Shown here piece by piece: positions 34,132 through 42,457 of a stretch of 64,000 bases of DNA. Below the pieces are notes generated by a model. That model saw only the letters and a program-made list of their open reading frames with translations. It searched no databases and was not told the DNA's origin. The DNA is from DAHUXN01 sp963729815 (GTDB lineage: Bacteria; Acidobacteriota; Terriglobia; Acidiferrales; UBA7541), in assembly GCA_963729815.1 (NCBI GenBank), contig CAVSPU010000004.1, positions 496,001 to 560,000 of the forward strand. The letters are read 5' to 3'. Position 1 is the stretch's first letter, and every line of letters begins with the position of its first letter. A program made the translations under genes and the position numbers.

Positions 34132-34573
34132 ACCAAGCCTCCTCAAACCTCACACCGCGCCGCGCACCCATTGTGCGCCGCGGCCTCTCCGTAAACCATT
34201 GCTTATAGCAAACTCCGGCCACCGTTTCCGCAGTCACGCATTCCGCTGTGCCCAGTAGACTACGGCCCGCTCGCACGAGCCCTTCCGTCAGCCCAATAGT
34301 TTTGATGCGCCAATCCGCATCCGCGTCGTGTTTGAGCGTCTCGCGGCCTCCTTCACGGTGGTAGGTCAGTTTGGATTTTCTTCATCGCGACACAAAGAGT
34401 CAAAATTCACGCCGCCCACAAGCGCGGCGGCCTCGCCACCATCGACGACCCCATCCTTGCAGCCAAGTCGCCACCACGCCCTAGCCCTTTATCGAATGCA
34501 TCGCGCTTCCACCCGCAAACTTCGGCCGTGCTATAATGTGTTATCCTCAGCAGCCGATCCGGAATCAAGTTCT
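34132..34573. other. 442-base gap with a repeat
   Basis: Between the CpoB-like gene and the next plus-strand gene. It contains copy B of the dispersed repeat (34359-34418). The rest is unremarkable G+C-rich sequence, with a reading frame on the plus strand that is not protein-like. Confidence 0.5.
34359..34418. repeat. Dispersed repeat, copy B
   Basis: Matches copy A (31579-31637) over about 55 bases in the same orientation, including CACAAAGAGTCAAAATTCA. Here the inverted arms are TTGGATTTT and AAAATTCAC, so the palindrome is decayed. Confidence 0.6.
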
Positions 34574-34942
34574 ATGATTGGTAACGAGACACGACCTTCG
34601 ATTCGCTTCTTGGTTTTCGGACCCATAACAAGGTCCGCGTCGTTTTGGGCGGTAGTCGCGCTAATCATAACCGCGGCCAGCATTCTTGGTGATATTTGGC
34701 TCCGCATTGGCCAGTCGCCGGCCAACAGCGCAATAACTACGGGCATTTTGGTCTTTCTGGTAATCATGCTCGTCTCTAGCTCTTATATATATTTTGCTGA
34801 CCTAGCAAAACTGAAAGCGCAAGCCCCAGCAGAACCAAACCTGGCAAAGTGTGGAATAATTTGCCAACGAGCGGATTTCAGGTTTCGAGTGTTTTGTGGA
34901 GTGATGGGAATTTTTGTTGTCGCGCTAATGGTTTGGAGTTAG
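34574..34942 (+). CDS. Small membrane protein, unknown function
   Basis: 122 residues from ATG 34574. Three hydrophobic segments (SFWAVVALIITAASILG, ITTGILVFLVIMLVSSSYIYF, FCGVMGIFVVALMVW) and two cysteines (KCGIICQR) in the loop before the last. The base composition is lower in G+C than neighbouring genes. No family recognised; possibly acquired DNA. Confidence 0.6.
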   Translation: MIGNETRPSIRFLVFGPITRSASFWAVVALIITAASILGDIWLRIGQSPANSAITTGILVFLVIMLVSSSYIYFADLAKLKAQAPAEPNLAKCGIICQRADFRFRVFCGVMGIFVVALMVWS

Positions 34943-35166
34943 GCGAAGATTAATTTTCACCACTTTCTTCCGTCGCCTTTTCTAGTCACTTGCCACGACC
35001 CCTGTCTTCCACTGACCTCTGGTCACTGTCCACTGTCTCTGGTATCCTATCGTTCGTCTGACACGGCGCCCCAGCCGGCCGGAATTCACTCCGCGAGTAC
35101 CGCAGGCGAGCCCCACGGCTCCGTGAATGCCGCCGAACTGTCGCAGCAGGGCCGGAAGGCGCGCAA
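34943..35166. other. Gap with CAGTGG-type repeats
   Basis: 224 bases with no gene. 35010-35037 holds short tandem-like units (CACTGACC, GGTCACTGTCCACTG), the same kind of motif as at 61531-61552. Confidence 0.4.
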
Positions 35167-36054
35167 ATGGCTGCTGGAGACTTGAACCCTATGGCCGCTC
35201 GCACTGCAACAACGCAAACCTCCGAAGTCCGCATCGCCCACTCGCCTGATAGCGACGACGCCTTCATGTTCTACGCGCTTGCCACGGGCAAGCTCCGCGT
35301 CCCGGGCATCAAATTCACTCATATTCTTTCCGACATCGAATCCCTTAACCAGGCCGCGCAGACCGAGAAGTACGACGTCACCGCCGTGAGCGTCTACGCC
35401 TATCCCTTTCTCGCCGACAAATACATCCTGCTCGATTGCGGCGCCAGCTTCGGCGAAGGCTACGGCCCCATCGTCGTTTCCTCGCGCGCGATGAAAAAAA
35501 CCGAACTCAAAGGCTGCAAAGTCGCCATTCCCGGCACGCGCACCACGTCGTATCTCGCGCTGAAGCTCTTCGAGCCCGGCGTTGAAACCGTCACCATGCC
35601 TTTCGACAAAATTCTCGACGCCGTCAACAACAAGGAAGTCGAAGCCGGCCTGCTGATCCACGAAGGTCAATTGCTCTACGCCCAATCCGGCGCGCATAAA
35701 GTCGTCGACCTCGGCGTGTGGTGGCATGAGCAGACCGGCGGCCTGCCCTTGCCTCTCGGCGCCAACGCCATTCGCCGCGCGCTCGGCGTGGATCTCGCTC
35801 GCCAGGTCGCCGGCGCAATTCGCGGCAGCGTCGCCTATGCGCTCGATCATCGCGAAGAGGCGCTCAATTACGCGCTGCAGTTCGCCCGCGACATGGACCC
35901 CGCACTCGCCGACAAATTCGTCGGCATGTACGTCAATCGCTGGACGCTCAATTTCGGCGACGAGGGCCGCAAAGCCGTCGACGAACTCGTCTCCCGCGCC
36001 AAATCCGCCGGCCTCATGCCCTCCGACGCCCGCGTCGACTTCCTCCGCGAATAA
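35167..36054 (+). CDS. mqnD: 1,4-dihydroxy-6-naphthoate synthase (MqnD)
   Basis: Futalosine pathway of menaquinone synthesis: converts cyclic dehypoxanthinyl futalosine to 1,4-dihydroxy-6-naphthoate. 295 residues of periplasmic-binding-protein fold. SPDSDDAFMFYAL near the start is the MqnD signature. AVSVYAYPFLADKYILLDCG and TRTTSYLALKLF form the substrate region, and LIHEGQLLYA the C-terminal domain. A second ATG at 35191 could also be the start. No other mqn gene is in the window, so the pathway is split in this genome. Confidence 0.93.
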   Translation: MAAGDLNPMAARTATTQTSEVRIAHSPDSDDAFMFYALATGKLRVPGIKFTHILSDIESLNQAAQTEKYDVTAVSVYAYPFLADKYILLDCGASFGEGYGPIVVSSRAMKKTELKGCKVAIPGTRTTSYLALKLFEPGVETVTMPFDKILDAVNNKEVEAGLLIHEGQLLYAQSGAHKVVDLGVWWHEQTGGLPLPLGANAIRRALGVDLARQVAGAIRGSVAYALDHREEALNYALQFARDMDPALADKFVGMYVNRWTLNFGDEGRKAVDELVSRAKSAGLMPSDARVDFLRE

Positions 36055-36074
36055 CGTAGCTAAGCCTATTATCC

Positions 36075-36116
36075 TGTCATCCTGAGCGCAGCGTTCCTCG
36101 CGCAGCGAAGGATCTC
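36075..36116. repeat. TGTCATCCTGAGC-type intergenic repeat, copy 1
   Basis: TGTCATCCTGAGCGCAGCG followed by GCAGCGAAGGATCTC, just after mqnD. The same motif family recurs at 36548-36633 and, degenerate and inverted, at 61669-61702. Confidence 0.6.
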
Positions 36117-36216
36117 GCCTCGCCGCACTTCGGCCCCAGGGAACGCCGGCACCCTGACGGATGGTTGACCAGGGCGCAATGATTTGCGATCTTTACCCTG
36201 CAAAAACCAAGACCAC

Positions 36217-36498
36217 ATGAAAACCTACTGCGTGTACATCTTGGCCAGCAAATCCCTCAATCTCTACACCGGAGTCACCAGTAACCTGCAACGCAGAGTA
36301 ATCCAGCATCGCGAAAAACTCCTCAAAGGATTCTCCGCGAAATACAACATAAACCGCCTCGTTTATTACGAAAGTTTCGGCGACGTTTTCGCCGCCATTC
36401 GCCGCGAGAAACAAATCAAGGGCTGGCTCCGAAGCAAGAAAATTGCCCTGATCGAATCCGCCAACCGCGATTGGAAAGACCTAAGCGACGCATGGTAA
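36217..36498 (+). CDS. GIY-YIG domain protein (YhbQ/UPF0213-like)
   Basis: 93 residues from ATG 36217. The GIY-YIG nuclease fold is short and stand-alone: YCVYILASKSLNLYTGVTSNLQRRVIQH carries the Y...YTG core and Arg, and AIRREKQIKGWLRSKKIALIES the catalytic Glu-containing helix. Single-domain proteins of this type occur in many bacteria and are often multicopy; their role is unclear. It lies between two copies of a dispersed repeat. Confidence 0.9.
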   Translation: MKTYCVYILASKSLNLYTGVTSNLQRRVIQHREKLLKGFSAKYNINRLVYYESFGDVFAAIRREKQIKGWLRSKKIALIESANRDWKDLSDAW

Positions 36499-36871
36499 AG
36501 CAATCAGCAATTGGCGGACGTCGCTCCCCTTGAAACGTCGTAATTTCATCCTGGATGGCCCGCCTTTTGCGCGGCAAAGGATCTCATTTCGAAGCGAGAT
36601 TCTTCGGGCCCGAAAACGGCCCTCAGAATGACAAGCTACCTCCATGGCACGCGCACCAGATTGCGGTCATCCTGCGCCTGCCGCCGCCCGCGTCGAATTC
36701 CTCCGCGAAGATGGGTAATGTTTTCTTAGCGGCGGATTTATCCCGCCAGCGTGCCCCGTGAATGACCTCCATACTCAAAGGAAACACCTGAACTTTCGGG
36801 CAGGTTCATTCCCAGAATGTAAATGTTAGTGTGAAGTAACCCAAGTTCTCGTGTTCCCTTTGGGAGGGCTC
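36499..36871. other. 373-base gap with a MITE-like repeat
   Basis: No gene is seen; the segment holds repeat copy 2 (36548-36633) and the ribosome site (GGGAGGG) of the following gene. Confidence 0.5.
36548..36633. repeat. TCATCCTG...CAGAATGA repeat, copy 2, with inverted ends
   Basis: An 86-base unit bounded by TCATCCTG and CAGAATGA, which pair at 7 of 8 positions, with GGATCTCATTTCGAAGC and GAGATTCTTCGG inside. The inverted ends and stem-like interior resemble a small non-autonomous mobile element or REP sequence. Confidence 0.55.
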
Positions 36872-37390
36872 GTGAAGTTTCTGAAGACCATTCTCCTATG
36901 TGGCATGTGCTTCCTGGTCGCCGCAACCGCGACTTGCGTCCTTCGCGCCAAATACGGCTGGTTGCCGAGCTTGAAAGCCAGCTATGCCTCTGATTATTCG
37001 GAGAACGTAGGACGTTACTCCTTCCTACAGTACAACCAAGCTGGCCCTGAACAAGGCAGAACAGCGCTCTTGCAATATCTCAACCTGCTCGAACGAATTA
37101 GACGGGAAAACATAGATTATCCCAAGAATCAGCTCCATCGCGATTTTGCTTTGACCTATCTTCGGCTATATCGTATCGAATCCGCCGCGGGGAACGCCTC
37201 TGCCTCTGATAATTTCATGAAATCAGCCCAGAAGGAGCTTTTAGCCGTGGGCGCGAAGGAGCAAAGGGTCTCCCCTGAAGTCCTTGCTAAGCTTATTGAA
37301 ACGCACGACTCCAAAATGGATCAGCTTTACAACGAAACAGATTCTGGCCCAGGAGCAGGAGTAGGTACGCCAAAAGGCAAGACCGAATGA
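36872..37390 (+). CDS. Membrane-anchored or exported orphan protein
   Basis: 172 residues from GTG 36872 (MKFLKTILLCGMCFLVAATATCVL, one hydrophobic segment). The rest is helical and charged (LLQYLNLLERIRRENIDYPKNQLHRDFALTYLRLYRIESAAGN), reminiscent of a TPR-like helical domain. Its stop overlaps the next gene's start by four bases. The G+C content is lower than in flanking genes. No family recognised. Confidence 0.68.
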   Translation: MKFLKTILLCGMCFLVAATATCVLRAKYGWLPSLKASYASDYSENVGRYSFLQYNQAGPEQGRTALLQYLNLLERIRRENIDYPKNQLHRDFALTYLRLYRIESAAGNASASDNFMKSAQKELLAVGAKEQRVSPEVLAKLIETHDSKMDQLYNETDSGPGAGVGTPKGKTE

Positions 37391-37875
37391 AGAAGACCAT
37401 CGCCATATTTATCTGCGCGCTGCTCGGTGTTGCTTTCGGATATATTGCCGCTCCGATCGCATCAATGTCGTTCATTCAATCGACCGAGCCAGACATGTTC
37501 GGCGCCTTCATGCTAGCCACGGTCGATAGCTCCATCGCCTGCAATTGTGAAAATCAGTCCGCGAGTGAAAGTGTAAAGACCGTGACAGATGACCTAGCGA
37601 TTCTTCAACGCTGGCGCGACCAAAACCCCAACAGCGTACAACTCAAACAAGAAATTGGCCTCGCCGAAGTCCACTTGGCGCGTCTGGACGCAGAGTTGGC
37701 GCACCAGAATCAGGCCGATGAAAACATCAAACGTGCGCAGGCAGAACTAGCTGCGCTCGGCTGGAAAAACGTCTCTGCCGCACATCTAATCGCTTTGACG
37801 AAGCAATTGGATTCTGCGTATAAAGAACCCGGCCAGCAAGACAGCATCACTAAGAAGGTGGCAATCGCTCATTGA
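37387..37875 (+). CDS. Exported or anchored orphan protein, partner of the preceding gene
   Basis: 162 residues with an N-terminal hydrophobic segment (IAIFICALLGVAFGYIAAPIASM). CNCENQ follows, then a long helical region (LQRWRDQNPNSVQLKQEIGLAEVHLARLDAELAHQ) that could form a coiled coil. It has the same architecture as the upstream gene (membrane anchor plus helical domain). The two overlap by ATGA, so they probably work as a pair at the membrane. Not recognised. Confidence 0.68.
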   Translation: MKKTIAIFICALLGVAFGYIAAPIASMSFIQSTEPDMFGAFMLATVDSSIACNCENQSASESVKTVTDDLAILQRWRDQNPNSVQLKQEIGLAEVHLARLDAELAHQNQADENIKRAQAELAALGWKNVSAAHLIALTKQLDSAYKEPGQQDSITKKVAIAH

Positions 37876-37911
37876 TTCTTGTCGCCTGTGCGATTTCCCT
37901 GCTGTTTTTCC

Positions 37912-37940
37912 TTGACTCCTAGTTAACTCTATGGTACACA
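37912..37940 (+). promoter_or_regulatory. Promoter-like sequence ahead of the structured RNA
   Basis: TTGACT (37912-37917), a 17-base spacer, then TACACA (37935-37940). The -35 is good; the -10 is weak. Confidence 0.4.
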
Positions 37941-38025
37941 GTAGTTTCGGCTGGAATTCCAGCCGAGTGGTAACAACTACGAATAGGAGAAACGCAAGCC
38001 GCGGAAACGCGGCTTTTCGCTTTTT
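37941..38025 (+). ncRNA. Candidate small structured RNA
   Basis: Between two protein genes, this stretch contains a perfect 20-base palindrome (TCGGCTGGAATTCCAGCCGA, 37947-37966). It can be enclosed by GTAGTT (37941-37946) pairing with AACTAC (37975-37980), with a GTGGTAAC bulge. A purine-rich single-stranded part (GAATAGGAGAAACGC) follows, then a terminator hairpin. No reading frame fits. It does not match any riboswitch I know, and the next gene starts over 200 bases downstream, so an independent small RNA is more likely than a leader. Confidence 0.45.
37996..38025 (+). terminator. Intrinsic terminator
   Basis: AAGCCGCG-GAAA-CGCGGCTT hairpin (37996-38015) followed by TTCGCTTTTT. Strong GAAA-loop stem and a T-rich tail. 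Confidence 0.8.
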
Positions 38026-38252
38026 ATGCACTTTGTAAATTCTAATCGAGTTTCTATGGAGAATTAGAACCTCATGCAACTCACACAAAACAAACGACCG
38101 AGGTCATTTCTAATCGAGTTTTTTCGCCATTTTTTTCGACCTTGGTCCGTTTTCGAACACTACCCTGTCATCGCCTCTCTGGCATATGACGCCTCGGTTG
38201 CTCCCTCCCGCTCCTTGACGCCCTATCTCAAATCGCATAGATTCGGTTCGCC
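38026..38252. other. AT-rich gap with direct repeats before ggt
   Basis: Contains TTCTAATCGAGTTT twice (about 38040 and 38109). The first copy is also half of an inverted pair with ATTAGAA. No gene. Confidence 0.4.
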
Positions 38253-40118
38253 ATGCGCACACCCATTAAATCGCTCATTTTCGCCACAATTTTTTGCCTC
38301 TCGGCGGCGCTTGCCTCCGCCCAGGTCCAACAGCAAACCCAGCCGCAGCCGCGCGAATTTTCGCCCGCCGGCGAAATTACGAATCCCGCCTGGCCTCCCA
38401 CTGCCGTTCGCGGCGCGCACGCCATGGTCGTCAGCGACGAAGCCCTCGGCTCCGAAGCCGGCGTGGAAATTCTGAAGAAGGGCGGCAACGCCGTCGACGC
38501 CGCGGTCGCCGTGGGCTTCGCTCTCGCCGTGGTTGAGCCGGAAGCAGGCAACATCGGTGGCGGCGGATTTATGCTGGTGCGCATGGCCGATGGCCGCGCG
38601 AAATTCATCGACTATCGCGAAGAGGCGCCCAAGCGCGCCACGCGCGATATGTACGTCGGCGCAGACGGCAAAATCGTTCCCGGCCGCTCGACCACCGGAT
38701 TTCTCTCCGTCGGCGTTCCCGGCACGGTCGCCGGCATGGCGCTCGCCGTGAAAACGTATGGCAAGCTGACGCTCGCCGAAGACATGGCCCCCGCGATTCG
38801 TCTCGCGCGCGAGGGCTTCCCTCTCGGCGATAAACTCGCTGGTTCGCTCAGCCGCTCCGCGGATCGCCTCGGACAATTTCCCGAGAGCAAAAAGATTTTT
38901 CTCAACGACGGCAATCTTTACCATCCGGGCGATATTTTCCGCCAGCCCGATCTCGCCGCGACGCTCGAACGCATTGCGAAAAATGGCCCCACCGAATTTT
39001 ACGAAGGGAAAACGGCGAAAGATCTCGCGGCGCAGATGGAGAAAAATGACGGCCTGATCACCAAGGCCGATCTCGCGGCCTACCACGCGAAATTGCGCGA
39101 TCCGCTCGTGGGCTCTTATCACGCGCGCGGAAATCAATGGACCGTCATCACCAGCCCGCCGCCCAGTTCCGGCGGCATCGCGATTCTTGAAGCGTTGAAC
39201 ATTCTCGAGCCCTATGAGCTGAAATCCTGGGACGATGCGCAATCTGTGCATCTTGTCGTGGAAGCGATGCGCCGCGTTTTCGCCGACCGCGCCACATTTC
39301 TTGGTGACTCCGATTTCACGCACGTGCCGGTCGCCGGCCTCTTGAATCAGCAATACGCCGCTTCACGCCGCGCCACGATTGCGCCGGAAGACGCCACGTC
39401 CAGCAAGCAAATTGGCGCCGGCGATCCCGCGCCGTTCGACCGCGCGCAAGGTGTAACGGCCGGCAGCGCCAGCCTCGTGCCGATCGAAAAACTTTCGCGC
39501 GATGATGCCGCCGCGTGGATCACCGCCGAAGCGCAGAAAAATCACACCACGCACTATTCCGTGGTCGACGCAGACGGGAACGCTGTCGCGAACACCTACA
39601 CGCTCAACGACAGCTACGGCTCCGCGGTCACCTCGACCGATGGCTTCCTGCTCAACGATGAAATGGACGATTTCACGAGCCAGCCCGGCACGCCAAATAT
39701 GTTCGGCCTTCTGCAATCGGAAGCCAACGCCATCGAGCCCGGCCATCGCCCGCTCAGCTCCATGGTCCCGACAATCGTGCTGCGCGACGGCAAGCTCAGC
39801 TTCGTCACGGGCTCTCCCGGCGGCCCGCGCATTATTTCCGCGACGCTGCTCAGCGTTCTCAATTGGGGCTGGCTGGGGATGGACGCGCAGCAGGCCATCA
39901 ACGCGCCGCGCTTCCATCAGCAATGGATGCCCGACGTCGTTTTGATCGAACCGACATTTCCGGACGCCATCGCGCAGCAACTCGTGCAGCGTGGCTACCA
40001 GCCTGCTCCGCGCCGCGGCTGGATCGGCGAGGTGGAAGCGATTGGCGTCGATCCTAAGACCGGCGAGCGCCTCGGCGCTCCCGACCCTCGGCGGCAGGGC
40101 GCCGCGCGCGGCTATTGA
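38253..40118 (+). CDS. ggt: Gamma-glutamyltranspeptidase precursor
   Basis: 621 residues, exported (signal SLIFATIFCLSAALASA). The enzyme self-cleaves to large and small subunits and hydrolyses or transfers gamma-glutamyl groups of glutathione and related peptides in the periplasm. GGNAVDAAVAVGFALAVVEP and NIGGGGFMLV are in the large subunit. The autocleavage Thr432 starts HTTHYSVVDADGNAV, and RPLSSMVPTIVL and GSPGGPRI form the substrate site. The complete motif set shows an active enzyme. An alternative annotation as cephalosporin acylase is possible for such homologues. Confidence 0.95.
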   Translation: MRTPIKSLIFATIFCLSAALASAQVQQQTQPQPREFSPAGEITNPAWPPTAVRGAHAMVVSDEALGSEAGVEILKKGGNAVDAAVAVGFALAVVEPEAGNIGGGGFMLVRMADGRAKFIDYREEAPKRATRDMYVGADGKIVPGRSTTGFLSVGVPGTVAGMALAVKTYGKLTLAEDMAPAIRLAREGFPLGDKLAGSLSRSADRLGQFPESKKIFLNDGNLYHPGDIFRQPDLAATLERIAKNGPTEFYEGKTAKDLAAQMEKNDGLITKADLAAYHAKLRDPLVGSYHARGNQWTVITSPPPSSGGIAILEALNILEPYELKSWDDAQSVHLVVEAMRRVFADRATFLGDSDFTHVPVAGLLNQQYAASRRATIAPEDATSSKQIGAGDPAPFDRAQGVTAGSASLVPIEKLSRDDAAAWITAEAQKNHTTHYSVVDADGNAVANTYTLNDSYGSAVTSTDGFLLNDEMDDFTSQPGTPNMFGLLQSEANAIEPGHRPLSSMVPTIVLRDGKLSFVTGSPGGPRIISATLLSVLNWGWLGMDAQQAINAPRFHQQWMPDVVLIEPTFPDAIAQQLVQRGYQPAPRRGWIGEVEAIGVDPKTGERLGAPDPRRQGAARGY

Positions 40119-40223
40119 CGCCGGAGAGTTTTCCAAAGACCATAGGGGTTCGGCTTCTTGTTTCAAGAGAAGCCGGTTCGCTTCGCGGACGTGTGTAGCG
40201 CCGCGGAAGCACAAAAATCAGCC

Positions 40224-41075
40224 ATGTTGCGCGTCTTTTCAACCTATCGCTATTGCACCCAGCCTTTGACCTCGGCGTTGCTCGCCGAAATCGCTCAGGC
40301 CGGCATCACGAACGTCGAGATTTATTGCACGCCGGTGCATCTCAACTATCGTTCGACGCAGGCGATTCGCACCGTTTCCGAATGGATTGGCGAGCACGGC
40401 CTGGCGATTCATTCGCTCCATTCTCCGACGGAGCGCGATCTGCTGCCCGGCAAACGTGAAAGCGGAATCCCCATCTCCATTTCCGATCCCGAGCGCGTGC
40501 GCCGGCTCGATGCCGTCGATGAAGTGAAACGCACGCTCGAAATCGCCGAGCAAATTCCGTTTAAGTATCTTGTCCAGCACATCGGCGGCGGGCGCGAAGC
40601 GCACGATCAGCGAAAGATCGATGCGGCGTTCAATTCGCTCGAGCATTTGACGATTTTCGCCAAGCAGCGCGGCGTCACTATTCTGTTGGAAAACACGCTG
40701 GGCGAATTGGGCGCGCCGTCGACGCTGCGCCATTTCGTCGCCGACACGCGCCTCGATCTGAAATTTTGTTTCGACATCGGCCACGCGCACATCGAGGACG
40801 GCATCAAGCTCAGCTTCGAGTCCATGCACGATCTTGTCGCCGCAGTCCACGTGCACGACAATCATGGCGAAAAGGACGAGCACCTCGCGCCCTACAGCGG
40901 AAATATCGATTGGGACGCGGCGCTCGGCGTCATCTCTTCGCCGGAGAATTCTTTGCCGTTTATTTTGGAACTCCGCGAGCAGTCCTCGCAAGCGCCGTCG
41001 CTGTCTGATGCCACGGCGGCCTTCGAAAAACTCGAACAAGCTCTCGCGGCGAAACGCTCCGCCGCTCATAATTAA
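40224..41075 (+). CDS. Sugar phosphate isomerase/epimerase-like TIM-barrel protein
   Basis: 283 residues of the xylose-isomerase-like / AP endonuclease 2 superfamily. Metal-ligand segments are visible as LVQHIGGGREAHDQ, ILLENTLGELG, KFCFDIGHAHIEDG and AAVHVHDNHGEKDEHL. These place His, Glu and Asp at the usual ends of barrel strands. The substrate is unknown. Start taken at ATG 40224; an upstream TTG at 40158 is possible. It lies between ggt and asnS on the same strand. Confidence 0.87.
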   Translation: MLRVFSTYRYCTQPLTSALLAEIAQAGITNVEIYCTPVHLNYRSTQAIRTVSEWIGEHGLAIHSLHSPTERDLLPGKRESGIPISISDPERVRRLDAVDEVKRTLEIAEQIPFKYLVQHIGGGREAHDQRKIDAAFNSLEHLTIFAKQRGVTILLENTLGELGAPSTLRHFVADTRLDLKFCFDIGHAHIEDGIKLSFESMHDLVAAVHVHDNHGEKDEHLAPYSGNIDWDAALGVISSPENSLPFILELREQSSQAPSLSDATAAFEKLEQALAAKRSAAHN

Positions 41076-41113
41076 ATTTCCGGCCGGGCGAAATGGGAAA
41101 GGCAGGGGTGTTT

Positions 41114-42415
41114 ATGTCCGTGGTGGCGATCGAACATGTCGGCGAGCATGTGGGGCAGGAAGTCACCATTCGTGGATGGCTCTATAATCTCCGCGAATCC
41201 GGCAAGCTGCTCTTTCCGATTTTTCGCGACGGCACGGGCATCATCCAGGGCGTCATTTCGCTGAAGGAGTATCCCGACGCATTCAACGCCTCCAAGGGCC
41301 TGACGCAGGAATCGAGCGTCATCGTGACGGGGAAAGTCGCCGCCGAGGCGCGCGCTCCCGGCGGATACGAATTGCACGTCAGCACAGTGGAAGTTTTTCA
41401 GCGCGTGCCGGAATCTCAGCCGTATCCCATTCAGCTCAAGGAGCATGGCGTCGATTTCCTGCTCGATCAGCGCCATTTGTGGATTCGCACGCCTCGGCAA
41501 GCCTCGATCCTTCGCATTCGCGCCGAGGCTGAGCGCGCCGCGCGCAATTTCATGGACAGCCAGGGCTACACGCTCACCGACGCGCCGATTTTTACGCCCG
41601 CGGCCTGCGAGGGTACCACCACTCTTTTCGAAGTTGATTACATCGATGACCAAAAAGCTTATCTCACGCAATCCGGCCAGCTCTACGTCGAGGCCACCGC
41701 GGCCGCGCTCGGAAAAGTCTATTGTTTCGGCCCCACGTTCCGCGCGGAAAAATCCAAGACCCGCCGCCACCTGACCGAATTCTGGATGCTCGAACCGGAA
41801 GCCGCCTATGCGCACCTCGAAGACATGGTGATTCTCGGCGAAGGCCTCGTCAGCGCCGTGGTGCAATCCTGCGTGAAGAATCGCGCGCGCGAACTCGAAA
41901 TGCTCAAGCGCGACGTCGCGAAGCTCGAAAACATCAAGTCGCCCTTTCCGCGCATCATGTACGACGACGCGATCAAAGTTCTCAACAAGAACGGCAATTC
42001 CGCGAAGTGGGGAGACGATTTCGGCGGCGACGAAGAAACCATCATCTCCAAGGAGTTCGACAAGCCCGTCGTCATTCATCGCTACCCGGCCGAGATGAAA
42101 GCCTTCTACATGGCCACCGACGCCGCGCGTCCCGAACTTTCGCTCAGCTTCGACATGATCGCGCCTGAAGGCTACGGCGAGATCATCGGTGGCGGCGAAC
42201 GCCTATCCAGTTATGAAACCCTGATCGAGCGCCTGCGCCAGCACAATTTGCCCGAGGAATCGTTCCAGTGGTATCTGGACCTACGGCGCTACGGCAGCGT
42301 TCCGCACGCCGGCTTCGGCCTGGGCCTCGAACGCACGGTGGCATGGATTTGCGGAACGGAGCACATTCGCGAAGTCATCCCCTTTCCTCGAATGCTTTAT
42401 CGCGTATATCCTTAG
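41114..42415 (+). CDS. asnS: Asparaginyl-tRNA synthetase
   Basis: 433 residues; charges tRNA-Asn. N-terminal OB-fold anticodon-binding domain (VTIRGWLYNLRESGKLLFPIFRDG), then a class II catalytic core: motif 2 around FRAEKSKTRRHLTEFWMLEPE, and motif 3 GFGLGLERTVAWICG. The AACEGTTTLFEVDY loop is typical of AsnRS rather than AspRS. Start at ATG 41114 follows AGGGGTG. Presence of AsnRS implies direct Asn charging in this organism. The downstream arginase gene is 42 bases away. Confidence 0.93.
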   Translation: MSVVAIEHVGEHVGQEVTIRGWLYNLRESGKLLFPIFRDGTGIIQGVISLKEYPDAFNASKGLTQESSVIVTGKVAAEARAPGGYELHVSTVEVFQRVPESQPYPIQLKEHGVDFLLDQRHLWIRTPRQASILRIRAEAERAARNFMDSQGYTLTDAPIFTPAACEGTTTLFEVDYIDDQKAYLTQSGQLYVEATAAALGKVYCFGPTFRAEKSKTRRHLTEFWMLEPEAAYAHLEDMVILGEGLVSAVVQSCVKNRARELEMLKRDVAKLENIKSPFPRIMYDDAIKVLNKNGNSAKWGDDFGGDEETIISKEFDKPVVIHRYPAEMKAFYMATDAARPELSLSFDMIAPEGYGEIIGGGERLSSYETLIERLRQHNLPEESFQWYLDLRRYGSVPHAGFGLGLERTVAWICGTEHIREVIPFPRMLYRVYP

Positions 42416-42457
42416 GATTGCTTCGCGTGCCCGTTTCTTCCGGGGGACAAGCATCGC

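Noticed and set aside
36555..36761. 68-residue plus-strand frame
   Set aside because: Lies within the TCATCCTG...CAGAATGA repeat and has no coding character.
37941..38025. Known riboswitch, in particular c-di-GMP-I (because of an ACGCAAGCC string)
   Set aside because: The conserved core of GEMM-I (paired GGGACGCAAAGCC context and tetraloop receptor) is not present, and no gene starts directly downstream.
38223..40214. Minus-strand frames of 376 and 283 residues
   Set aside because: Antisense to ggt, which has complete catalytic motifs; the frames have no recognisable protein features.
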